Assembly (NCBI RefSeq): GCF_003355515.1 | Contig: NZ_CP031367.1 | Span: 434,001-498,000 of the forward strand | Direction of reading: 5' to 3' | Length of the DNA: 64,000 bases | From: Aliarcobacter trophiarum LMG 25534 | GTDB taxonomy: Bacteria; Campylobacterota; Campylobacteria; Campylobacterales; Arcobacteraceae | Shown here: positions 1 through 7,963 of the stretch, piece by piece | Numbering within the stretch: the stretch's first letter is position 1 | Layout: each line of letters starts with the position of its first letter | Program-made: the position numbers and the translations under genes | The notes under the pieces: model-generated | What the model was told of the DNA's origin: nothing | Seen by the model: only the letters and a program-made list of their open reading frames with translations | Database searches by the model: none

Positions 1-259
1 ATTTAAAATTAGTGAGAAACCATCTAATGTTAGTTGGGCTGAGATTTTAGCTGTTGGATTTTTGGGTGGAATTGGCTTTACCATGTCGATTTTTATCTCA
101 ACTCTTGCTTTTGATGACCCACATATTGTAAGTGCTGTAAAAATAGGTATTTTTGCAAGTTCTATTAGTGCTGCAATTATTGGTGTGATTTTTATTTTAA
201 TTATAGGTAAAAAGGAGACACAAAAAGAGTTTTTGGAAGGCTTGAAAAGTGATAAGTAG
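1..259 (+). CDS. nhaA: Na+/H+ antiporter NhaA, C-terminal part (cut by window start)
   Basis: Only the last 85 or so codons are present; the reading frame is open from base 2 to the TAG at 257-259. The visible protein contains the conserved NhaA stretch GFLGGIGFTMSIFI followed by another membrane helix and a short charged cytoplasmic tail. NhaA exchanges protons for sodium across the inner membrane. Its stop codon lies inside the first codons of the next gene (GTG at 249), so the two are probably translated from one mRNA. The start and promoter lie outside the window. Confidence 0.9.
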   Translation, partial: FKISEKPSNVSWAEILAVGFLGGIGFTMSIFISTLAFDDPHIVSAVKIGIFASSISAAIIGVIFILIIGKKETQKEFLEGLKSDK

Positions 260-560
260 TGAAGATATTATAAAAATTGTTGCTTATTTCTCTATAATAG
301 CTCATAGTCCTGGAAGATTAAGAGTAAGAGTAAACCCAAAAATTGTAAAAGAGGGTGAAAAGATTACTCTTAGTGATATTGAAAATCTTCCAAAAAAAAT
401 ATTAGGAATAGAGGAGATTAAGATTAACAAGCTTATAGCTTCTGTTACAATAATATATGATCCTAAAATTTTTAAGCCAAAACTTTGGGAAGATTTGATA
501 AAAAATGAAAATATAAATGAGATAACACAAATTATAAATAATCTAGTAAAGGAGCTTTAA
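249..560 (+). CDS. Small HMA-like (heavy-metal-associated fold) protein
   Basis: A 103-residue protein with a GTG start that overlaps the nhaA end by 11 bp. Residues 19-27 (HSPGRLRVR) resemble the start of HMA_2-type domains, and the rest alternates beta and alpha segments as expected for a ferredoxin-like fold. It lacks the CxxC of classical copper chaperones, so direct thiol metal binding is unlikely. A similar N-terminal domain occurs in the P1B ATPase at 2225, the last of this run of six closely spaced genes. Small HMA-domain proteins accompany the ATPase in ferrosome clusters as I recall them. Its role here, perhaps as a partner or assembly factor, is inferred from the neighbours. Confidence 0.6.
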   Translation: MISSEDIIKIVAYFSIIAHSPGRLRVRVNPKIVKEGEKITLSDIENLPKKILGIEEIKINKLIASVTIIYDPKIFKPKLWEDLIKNENINEITQIINNLVKEL

Positions 561-562
561 AC

Positions 563-1246
563 ATGGCTATTTCTTACAATATCCTACTAGAAAAAAGAGT
601 TGATTTAAATTCAAATATAGGTATTGATGAACAGATTTTACAAATTGCCATTTATGATGAATTTAAAGCTTATGAGACTTATAGCAAAATTATTGAAACT
701 TTTGGAAATATAAGCCCATTTTCAAACATAAAAGAGGCGGAAGCAGTTCATTATAGTGTACTTATTCAACTAGCAGAAAAATATGAAATAGAAGTTCCAA
801 TAAATGATTGGAGAGATAAAATAGAGATTCCAAGTACTATTATAGAGTGTTGCGAATTAGGGGTAGCTTCTGAGATTGAAAATATTGCTATGTATAATAA
901 TCTTTTGACACACTCAACAAAAAGTGATATTACAGATACTCTTTTTAGGCTTCAATCAGCCTCTTTTAATAACCACTTACCAGCTTTTAGAGCATCTGTT
1001 ATAAATCACTATAATGGATTTGGTAATTTACAAAATAGTGAAGATATTATTGGAAAAATGAAAGAGTATGAAGAACTTATAAATAATCTTATGAGTGGAA
1101 ATATTGATGAAAATACAATTTCAAATCTTAGTTCAAAATTATTTTCAAATATAAGTTTTCAATTTTTAGCAGGAGCTGTTGGTGGAGCAGCAATTGTTGC
1201 ACTTTTAAATCAATTTTTAGAAAATCAAAATTTAAACAAGGAGTAA
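563..1246 (+). CDS. Membrane-anchored ferritin-like (DUF2202-type) protein
   Basis: A 227-residue protein. Residues 22-150 look like a ferritin-like four-helix bundle of the DUF2202 kind. Candidate diiron ligands are E33 (DEFKAYETY), E60 and H63 (EAEAVH), E104 or E106, and H138 (FNNHLPAF). Near residues 200-219 there is a glycine- and alanine-rich hydrophobic helix (FLAGAVGGAAIVALL), which would tether the bundle to a membrane by its C-terminus. It sits 3 bp after the HMA-like gene and 4 bp before the next gene, inside a putative iron-organelle operon. A role in iron oxidation or loading is an inference; the fold assignment is from motif recognition only. Confidence 0.65.
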   Translation: MAISYNILLEKRVDLNSNIGIDEQILQIAIYDEFKAYETYSKIIETFGNISPFSNIKEAEAVHYSVLIQLAEKYEIEVPINDWRDKIEIPSTIIECCELGVASEIENIAMYNNLLTHSTKSDITDTLFRLQSASFNNHLPAFRASVINHYNGFGNLQNSEDIIGKMKEYEELINNLMSGNIDENTISNLSSKLFSNISFQFLAGAVGGAAIVALLNQFLENQNLNKE

Positions 1247-1249
1247 AAA

Positions 1250-1510
1250 ATGGCATTACCATTTATAGCTGGTTTAGCACTAGGAGCCTTAGGAGTTATT
1301 GCTTATAAAAATAGAGATACTCTAAAACAAAAAAGTGAAAATATTTTTAAAGAGGCAAAACAAAAAGGTGAGATTTTAAAAAAAGATATTGAAACAAAAA
1401 TTTCAAAAACAAAAGAGAGATTTGAAAAGAAAGAGGTTGTAGAAAAGCCAAAAACTACAAAAAGAACATATACAAAAAAAGCAAAAGCTGAAGATGGGGT
1501 AAGTAAATGA
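1250..1510 (+). CDS. Small YtxH-like membrane protein
   Basis: An 86-residue protein: an N-terminal glycine- and alanine-rich membrane helix (about residues 3-19), then a long, highly charged Lys/Glu helix (20-65) and a basic tail. This layout resembles YtxH-type and other small membrane-shaping proteins. There is no catalytic motif. An AAGGAG Shine-Dalgarno lies just before it, at the end of the ferritin-like gene. Its last codons overlap the next gene by 4 bp (ATGA), indicating translational coupling. Likely a structural membrane component of the same system as its neighbours. Confidence 0.6.
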   Translation: MALPFIAGLALGALGVIAYKNRDTLKQKSENIFKEAKQKGEILKKDIETKISKTKERFEKKEVVEKPKTTKRTYTKKAKAEDGVSK

Positions 1511-1851
1511 AAACTTTAAATACAGGAATGCCTAGAAGTGTTTTAGGTCATGTAGTTAGTGGTGCTATTGCTAGTGCTGTTATTAGTGGAGCAATAAATT
1601 ATAAAAAATATAAGAATGGTGAATTAAAAAGTTGTGAAGCTATAAAAGATACAACAAAAAAGGCAACACAAGGAGCTATTGTAACAGGAAGTGCAATTGC
1701 AACAACAAATTATATTGGTGAGGGAAACTATTTAAGAGCAATAACATCTGCAACTATTGGAGTAGCTGGAGTTTATGCACTTGAAATAATAGAAGAGAAA
1801 TTGGAACAAAAGTATTTAACAAACCAAAACCTACAACTAGAGGAGATTTAA
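1507..1851 (+). CDS. Glycine/alanine-rich small membrane protein
   Basis: A 114-residue protein of unknown family. It holds three short hydrophobic segments rich in Gly, Ala, Ser and Thr (about residues 13-30, 56-70 and 80-97), separated by basic stretches such as NYKKYK. The glycine-zipper-like spacing suggests packed membrane helices. Small Gly-rich membrane proteins are typical of magnetosome and other organelle clusters, but I see no sequence match that I can name. It overlaps the preceding gene by 4 bp and is separated from the next by 1 bp, so it clearly belongs to this operon. Confidence 0.55.
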   Translation: MKTLNTGMPRSVLGHVVSGAIASAVISGAINYKKYKNGELKSCEAIKDTTKKATQGAIVTGSAIATTNYIGEGNYLRAITSATIGVAGVYALEIIEEKLEQKYLTNQNLQLEEI

Positions 1852-1852
1852 A

Positions 1853-2221
1853 ATGGCTAAAAATAATCAAAATTTTAATCAATATAATACAGATATAAAT
1901 AGTACAAGAAATAATCAACAAAGTGGATTAAATATCAACCAAAACCCATATATAAATAGTAGTATCAACCAAAATTTTCTAGGACAAAATCCAAATAATC
2001 AAATCCAAAACCAATCTAACTCTTTATTAAATGGTGATTTTGTAAAAGGTGCTTTAATTGGAGCGGTTGCAACTTATGTTTTAACAAACAAAAATGCTCA
2101 AGAGAGTATATTTCAAGCAATTAATAAAGCAAAAACTTTGGTAACTGCTGGAATTGAAGAGTTAAAAGAGAGAATAGAAGATGCAAAGGCAGCTTCACAA
2201 TCAAATACACAAGAGTTCTAA
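1853..2221 (+). CDS. Asn/Gln-rich protein with one membrane helix
   Basis: A 122-residue protein in three parts: a low-complexity N-terminal region of about 60 residues dominated by Asn, Gln and Ser; a Gly/Ala membrane helix (about 64-80, KGALIGAVATYVL); and an amphipathic charged helix ending in a polar tail. The C-terminal half resembles the small YtxH-like protein at 1250. The N/Q-rich part is probably disordered and could mediate self-association, which is an inference. It lies 1 bp after the previous gene and 3 bp before the ATPase, in the same operon. Confidence 0.55.
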   Translation: MAKNNQNFNQYNTDINSTRNNQQSGLNINQNPYINSSINQNFLGQNPNNQIQNQSNSLLNGDFVKGALIGAVATYVLTNKNAQESIFQAINKAKTLVTAGIEELKERIEDAKAASQSNTQEF

Positions 2222-2224
2222 AAA

Positions 2225-4339
2225 ATGGATAAAAAATTTATAAAAGTTCATCAAATAGGACTTAGAGCTAGATATAAGCTTGAAATACTAAAAGATAATT
2301 TTATAGATGAAGATATTTTAAAAGGTTATTTTAGTAGTTTTAAAGAGATTAAAACTATTAGAATAAATAAAAAAGCATACTCAATAATTTTTGAGCTAAG
2401 AGAAGATATTTTTAAAAAGATAGAGGAGATTTTAAAAGATTTATCTTTAGAGACTCTTTTAAAATCTGTACAAAATAGTGAAGCTAGTGTTTGTGTAACT
2501 TGTGTAAGTAGTGAAAAACCATCTATGAAAGCAACTATTTTTGCAAGTAGTGCTTTAATATCTGAAAGATTAGTTACAAATAGTAGTTTAAAAGCAGTTA
2601 CAACAACAGTAGCATGTACTCCACTTTTAATAGATGGAATAAAAGAGCTTTTTAAAGAAGGGCTTACTTCTCATGTACTTGAAGCCGCTGCTGTTGCTAT
2701 ATCTATTTTTAGAAAAGATTATTTAGCCGCTAACTCTACAAATGCTATGCTTGAACTTGGTGAATATATAGAAGAGACAACTGTTCATAAAAGTGATGAT
2801 TTACTAAAAGAGTTGGCAAAACCAAATATTGAAGAGGCTTGGGTTGAGAAAAAGATAGCTGGAAAAGTTGTAGAGGTTTTAGTAAAAACAGAAGAGTTAA
2901 AAATTGGAGATATTATTATTGTTGGAGCAGGTAGTACTATTGCAATAGATGGGCATATTATTGATGGTGCTGGAACAATAAATCAAGTCTCAATGACTGG
3001 AGAAGCGACACCAATAGCAAAGTATAGAGGAGACAGGGTAATATCTGGAACTATAGTGGAAGAGGGAAGATTTAGAATTTGGGCTGAGCAAGTTGGATCA
3101 AATACAGCAACTCAAAGAATAAAACACTATATAGAAAACTCTTTAAATGAAAAATCATCAGCTCAGTTAAAAGCAAATAAATTAGCAAATAAGTTAGTTC
3201 CTGTTACTTTAGGACTCGCTACTGCTGCTTATATTTTTACAAGAGATTTTCAAAGAGTTGCTTCTGTTCTTCAAGCTGATTACTCTTGTGCTTTAAAACT
3301 TGCAACTCCTGTTGCTTTTAAATCTACAATTTCAAAAGCTGGACATAATGGAATTATGATTAAAGGTGCAAAATCTATTGAAGCTTTAAGTAGTGCTGAT
3401 ACCTTTGTATTTGATAAGACAGGAACTCTAACAGGAGGAGAGCTAGAAGTTGTAGGTGTGGATTCATACGATAGAAGTTGGAGTGAAGAGAAGCTTTTAA
3501 ATCTTACTGCTTCAACAGAAGAACACTATTTTCATCCAGTTGCAGAAGCTGTTGTAAAGGCTGCAAAAGAGAGAGGTTTTGTACATATGCACCATGAAGA
3601 GGTTGAATTTATTGTAGCTCATGGAGTAAAAACAGAGGTAAAAGGTAAGTCTGTTATTATTGGAAGTCGTCATTTCTTAGAAGATGATGAAAAGATAGAT
3701 TTTAAACCTTTCAAAAAAGATATTGAAAACTCTTTAAAAAAGAGTGATACACTACTTTATGTTGGATATGACGGTAAACTTTTAGGAACAATTGGTTTAG
3801 CTGACAACTTAAGAGAAAACTCTAAAAATGCTATAAAGAAATTAAAAACTCTTGGAGTTAAGAATATAGTTATGTTAACAGGTGATATAAAAGAGAAAGC
3901 TTTAAAAATTGCTGATGAGTTAGGAATTGATGAGGTAAAAGCGGAACTTTTACCACAAGATAAAGCAAATATTGTAAAAGAGCTTATGAGTAAAGGTAAA
4001 AAAGTTGCTTTTATTGGAGATGGGATAAATGATGCACCAGCTTTAATCTCTTCACATGTTGGGATATCTATGAGCCGTGGAGCTGATATTGCAAAAGCAA
4101 CTGCTGATATTAGTCTATTAAAAGATGATATTGAAGCTGTTGTTGAAGCAAAAGAGTTTGCAAATAAAACTATGAATTTGATAAATACAAACTTTAATGC
4201 AACAGTAGGAATAAATAGTGCAATACTTTTAGGTGCAACTTTTGGTTTATTTTCTCCAATTGTAACTGCTATATTGCATAATGGGACAACAATAGGATTA
4301 CTTTTAAATTCGATAAGAGGAGTAAAATTAGTAAAATAG
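2225..4339 (+). CDS. P1B-type metal-transporting ATPase, FezB-like (ferrosome type)
   Basis: A 704-residue P-type ATPase. The N-terminal HMA-like region has an R-X8-N motif (R16 to N25) and a CVTC pair at 90-93. Core motifs are intact: TGE at 258-260, phosphorylation site DKTGT at 397-401 (D397), HP at 437-438, GDGIND at 598-603, and HNGTT at 685-689 in the last membrane region. The membrane metal site, normally CPC or SPC, reads SCA (354-356). An R-X8-N motif on a P1B ATPase is, as I recall, the signature of FezB, which loads iron into ferrosomes. Iron as substrate is inferred from that and from the ferritin-like gene in the operon. A general Mn, Zn or Fe exporter is the alternative. Confidence 0.75.
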   Translation: MDKKFIKVHQIGLRARYKLEILKDNFIDEDILKGYFSSFKEIKTIRINKKAYSIIFELREDIFKKIEEILKDLSLETLLKSVQNSEASVCVTCVSSEKPSMKATIFASSALISERLVTNSSLKAVTTTVACTPLLIDGIKELFKEGLTSHVLEAAAVAISIFRKDYLAANSTNAMLELGEYIEETTVHKSDDLLKELAKPNIEEAWVEKKIAGKVVEVLVKTEELKIGDIIIVGAGSTIAIDGHIIDGAGTINQVSMTGEATPIAKYRGDRVISGTIVEEGRFRIWAEQVGSNTATQRIKHYIENSLNEKSSAQLKANKLANKLVPVTLGLATAAYIFTRDFQRVASVLQADYSCALKLATPVAFKSTISKAGHNGIMIKGAKSIEALSSADTFVFDKTGTLTGGELEVVGVDSYDRSWSEEKLLNLTASTEEHYFHPVAEAVVKAAKERGFVHMHHEEVEFIVAHGVKTEVKGKSVIIGSRHFLEDDEKIDFKPFKKDIENSLKKSDTLLYVGYDGKLLGTIGLADNLRENSKNAIKKLKTLGVKNIVMLTGDIKEKALKIADELGIDEVKAELLPQDKANIVKELMSKGKKVAFIGDGINDAPALISSHVGISMSRGADIAKATADISLLKDDIEAVVEAKEFANKTMNLINTNFNATVGINSAILLGATFGLFSPIVTAILHNGTTIGLLLNSIRGVKLVK

Positions 4340-4343
4340 ATTT

Positions 4344-4396
4344 TAATAATAGTTATCAGTTTTGTTTAAGAAATTAAATAATACAATACTGATAAT
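4344..4396 (+). promoter_or_regulatory. Putative Fur-controlled promoter
   Basis: Bases 4344-4358 (TAATAATAGTTATCA) match the 7-1-7 Fur box TGATAATnATTATCA at 12 of 14 specified positions. A second exact half-site, TGATAAT, lies at 4390-4396. Between them TACAAT at 4382-4387 is a plausible -10 element, so a repressor at the first site would cover the -35 region. The arms TTATCAGT (4353-4360) and ACTGATAA (4388-4395) also form an 8-bp inverted repeat. The site would control the small ORFs starting at 4416. AT-rich DNA gives such matches by chance, so confidence is moderate. Confidence 0.4.
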
Positions 4397-4415
4397 TTAT
4401 TAAAGGATATATATT

Positions 4416-4535
4416 ATGCCAATTTTATTACCATTAGCGACTTTAATCACGGGTATTTTAACAGTAAAAACTGTAAATAAAACTATGAAAACTTATGAAA
4501 GAAGAAAAAAAAGAGATGAAAGAGTTAAAATTTGA
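4416..4535 (+). CDS. Very small membrane protein, possibly the N-terminal part of the next ORF
   Basis: A 39-residue ORF with an ATG preceded at the proper distance by AAAGGA (4402-4407). It has one hydrophobic helix (PILLPLATLITGIL) and a basic tail. Its frame runs through an A8 tract (4505-4512) and stops at 4533-4535, overlapping the following ORF by 41 bp. Loss of one A would join both frames into a single protein of about 109 residues. It is either an independent microprotein or the first half of a broken or frameshift-controlled gene. It sits directly behind the putative Fur promoter. Confidence 0.45.
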   Translation: MPILLPLATLITGILTVKTVNKTMKTYERRKKRDERVKI

Positions 4536-4746
4536 CTTAGAACTTCAAAAAGAAGTTGCAAAAATAGGGATGACTGCAACTTTAGGGGCTACTGTTGTAA
4601 CTTCAATGTTTATGAAAAATAAAATTGCAAAAAATACTCATATTATAGCAGGTGTCGCATTTTGTGGATTTGCACTATGGCACCATATGCTTTATCAACC
4701 AAAAAAATCACAAAAAAATGAAAAAAATATTAAAAAAGCTCAATAA
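4495..4746 (+). CDS. Small hypothetical membrane protein
   Basis: An 83-residue ORF: a charged N-terminus, then two hydrophobic segments (about residues 26-40, MTATLGATVVTSM, and 50-64, IIAGVAFCGFALW), then a Lys-rich tail. An alternative in-frame ATG lies at 4516; neither start has a convincing ribosome binding site, which supports the idea that translation comes from the upstream small ORF. No family recognised. The position next to the P1B ATPase operon and behind a possible Fur box suggests a link to iron handling, by inference only. Confidence 0.5.
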   Translation: MKEEKKEMKELKFDLELQKEVAKIGMTATLGATVVTSMFMKNKIAKNTHIIAGVAFCGFALWHHMLYQPKKSQKNEKNIKKAQ

Positions 4747-4778
4747 TTAATCTAAGTAGTAGTTAATTAAATTTTAGA

Positions 4779-4784
4779 TAAAAT
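4779..4784 (+). promoter_or_regulatory. -10 element of the pyrH operon promoter
   Basis: TAAAAT within TTTAGATAAAATCC, a -10 context seen several times in this window (for example before murA), 26 bp before the pyrH start. It is followed by the GAAGGAT ribosome binding site. It begins the pyrH-rpoZ-spoT-tyrS run. Confidence 0.5.
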
Positions 4785-4807
4785 CCAAAAATTATTGAAG
4801 GATATAG

Positions 4808-5518
<711 letters not shown>

Positions 5519-5546
5519 TTAGAAATAAATTTTAAAAGGAAAAATA

Positions 5547-5765
5547 GTGGAAAGATTAGAAGAGAGAATTTCAAAAGCTTTAAAGCAAGTTGATAATGAT
5601 AGATACATTTTAGCAATTGCAGTTGGACAAAGAGCAGACGAGTTAAGTAAAGGTGCAAAACCACTTTTAAGTCATAATACTCAAAAAATGAAATATACAG
5701 ATATAGCAATTGATGAGATAGCAAGTGGATTGCTAAAAATCAACGGTCTTACTGATAAAAAATAG
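5547..5765 (+). CDS. rpoZ: RNA polymerase omega subunit
   Basis: A 72-residue protein with a GTG start preceded by AAAAGGA. The N-terminus (RLEERISKAL) and the RADELSKG region are typical of the epsilonproteobacterial omega subunit, which assists assembly and stability of RNA polymerase and contributes to a ppGpp binding site. Its position directly before spoT is a widespread arrangement. The antisense ORF across this gene is not a gene. Confidence 0.93.
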   Translation: MERLEERISKALKQVDNDRYILAIAVGQRADELSKGAKPLLSHNTQKMKYTDIAIDEIASGLLKINGLTDKK

Positions 5766-5789
5766 ATTTCTACTTAAGTTGTAGGATTT

Positions 5790-7949
5790 ATGAATTTATT
5801 CTTCAAAGAGTTACAGCTAGTAAATACAATTGATAGGGCTAAAGAGGAGCTTAGAAAGCAAATTAATATTAGCTCAAAACTAAATGAGATTATTGATTTT
5901 ATAATCGAAGCTCATGAGGGACAATTTAGAAAAAGTGGTGAGCCATATTCGGTTCATCCAATTTTGGTAGCAACAATCACAAGTACTTTTTCAAAAGATG
6001 AAGATGTTATTGCAACTGCACTTTTACATGATGTTGTGGAAGATACTCCATTTACATTGGAGTATGTAGAAGAGAGATGGGGAAAAAACGTCTCTAATAT
6101 GGTAAAAGGTCTTACAAAAGTAGCAGACATTAGAGAAGAGAATTTTATTACTTCAAAAGACTCAAGTGATACAAAAATAGTTCAAGCTGCACTTACATTT
6201 AGAAAAATGTTAATAGCATCAATAGATGATCCACGAGTTTTAATAGTAAAATTGTGTGATAGACTTCATAATATGCTTACTCTTGCCGTTTTACCACCAC
6301 ATAAACAAAAAAGAATTGCTGAAGAGACTTTAGTTGTTTATGTTCCTATAGCAAATAGATTGGGAATTTCAACACTAAAAAATGAGTTAGAGGATTTGGC
6401 ATTTTTTTACATTTATCCTGATGAGTACAAAAAAATTGATAACTTTTTAAAAAAGAATGAACAAGCTATGCAGCTTAGCTTCAATACTTTTATTGCAATT
6501 ACAAAGAATCTATTAGAGAAAAATGGCTTTGAAGAGAAAGATATTAAAATTTACTCAAGAATAAAACATCACTACTCTATCTATCTTAAAATGCAAAGAA
6601 AAGGGATTACAATTGAAGAGGTGCTTGACCTTTTTGCAATTAGAATTTTAGTGCCAAGAGATATTGACTGCTATAAAGCTCTAGGGCATATTCATTTGGA
6701 GTTCAAACCTTTGGTTTCAAGATTTAAAGATTATGTAGCAACTCCAAAGGAAAATGGATACAAAACCATTCATACAACAGTTTTTTATAACTCAAAAATA
6801 TATGAGATACAAATTCGTTCTTTTGAGATGAATAGTGTTGCTGAGTACGGGATAGCAGCACATTGGTCATATAAGAATGGAGAAAAAAATAAAGAAGAAG
6901 ATGTAAGTACAAATCTAAATTGGTTGAAATCTTTAGAGTTTTCAAATGATAATATAGAAGAGTTTTACAATGAAACAAAAGAGAATTTATTTAATGATGA
7001 GATAATTGTTTATTCTCCAAAAGGTGAAGTTTTTATTCTTCCTATTGGTTCAACTGCTTATGATTATGCCTTTGCAGTCCATACAAATATAGGTAAAAAG
7101 GCAATCTCTTGTTATATTAATAAAATAAAAAAGCCTCTTTTGACGGTTTTAAAAAGTACAGATATTATACAAATAGAGCTAGGAAATGAACCAATTATTA
7201 GATGTTCATGGATAGATATAGTAAAAACTTCTCGTGCAAAAAAACAGTTAAAATTTTTATGTATGCAAAGACAAAGAGAGATTGATGATCTTGCTGGAAA
7301 AAATATTATAAACACTATATTCTCAAGATACTATAATGATATTTTAGAACATTATCCAGTTAAAGCCCTGTATAAAGTACCAACAAATTTAGCTTTTTTA
7401 AAAAATGCAAAACAACTTGTAGAGAAAAAAGTTTTAAAAGAGAAAGGTATTATGGGAAGATTTAAAATCTTCACTAGTAAAATAAAAGAGTTTAAATTTG
7501 ATAATATGCTTATTTATTCAAACTTTAGTATAAATTCTGTATCATTTGACCACTGTTGTCATCCAAAATTTGGAGATGATATTATTGCTTTTAGAAACTC
7601 TCACAATGCAATAATTCACCACAAAATGTGTGATAAAGCTTATATAAAAATCAAAGAAAATGAGCAGATGTTATACTGTCAATGGGCAAAAAACTCTGTT
7701 TTTCAATATAAAATGTTAATTAGTATTCCAAATACAAAAGGTGAACTAGCAAAGGTTTTAGGATATCTTTCAAAGAGTGATTTTTATATTTTATCATGTA
7801 ACTTTGGAAGACAGAAACACTCATATATACAGTATTGTGATATAGAGTTTGAGATAAATAACTCAAATATAGATGAAGTAAAACAGATAGTCGAGAAAAA
7901 TATAAAAGTAATAGATTTTATGTCAAAAAAAGACGCATATAATAAATAG
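5790..7949 (+). CDS. spoT: Bifunctional (p)ppGpp synthetase/hydrolase (RSH family)
   Basis: A 719-residue long RSH protein that makes and degrades the stringent-response alarmone. The hydrolase domain keeps H56, the H80-D81 pair, the VEDT motif and D157 in KLCDRLHN, so hydrolysis should be active. The synthetase domain (about 235-365) has RIKHHYSI, the ATPKENGYKTIHT loop near 317-329 and EYGIAAHWSYK. A TGS domain follows near 395-450 and an ACT domain lies at the C-terminus (about 645-715). It is the only RSH gene in the window, consistent with the single bifunctional enzyme of Campylobacterota. rpoZ lies 24 bp upstream. Confidence 0.95.
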   Translation: MNLFFKELQLVNTIDRAKEELRKQINISSKLNEIIDFIIEAHEGQFRKSGEPYSVHPILVATITSTFSKDEDVIATALLHDVVEDTPFTLEYVEERWGKNVSNMVKGLTKVADIREENFITSKDSSDTKIVQAALTFRKMLIASIDDPRVLIVKLCDRLHNMLTLAVLPPHKQKRIAEETLVVYVPIANRLGISTLKNELEDLAFFYIYPDEYKKIDNFLKKNEQAMQLSFNTFIAITKNLLEKNGFEEKDIKIYSRIKHHYSIYLKMQRKGITIEEVLDLFAIRILVPRDIDCYKALGHIHLEFKPLVSRFKDYVATPKENGYKTIHTTVFYNSKIYEIQIRSFEMNSVAEYGIAAHWSYKNGEKNKEEDVSTNLNWLKSLEFSNDNIEEFYNETKENLFNDEIIVYSPKGEVFILPIGSTAYDYAFAVHTNIGKKAISCYINKIKKPLLTVLKSTDIIQIELGNEPIIRCSWIDIVKTSRAKKQLKFLCMQRQREIDDLAGKNIINTIFSRYYNDILEHYPVKALYKVPTNLAFLKNAKQLVEKKVLKEKGIMGRFKIFTSKIKEFKFDNMLIYSNFSINSVSFDHCCHPKFGDDIIAFRNSHNAIIHHKMCDKAYIKIKENEQMLYCQWAKNSVFQYKMLISIPNTKGELAKVLGYLSKSDFYILSCNFGRQKHSYIQYCDIEFEINNSNIDEVKQIVEKNIKVIDFMSKKDAYNK

Positions 7950-7963
7950 AGGTTTAATAAATT

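Noticed and set aside
1-259. nhaA as part of the iron-organelle operon
   Set aside because: The overlap suggests shared transcription, but NhaA has a general sodium/proton role and nothing links it functionally to the cluster.
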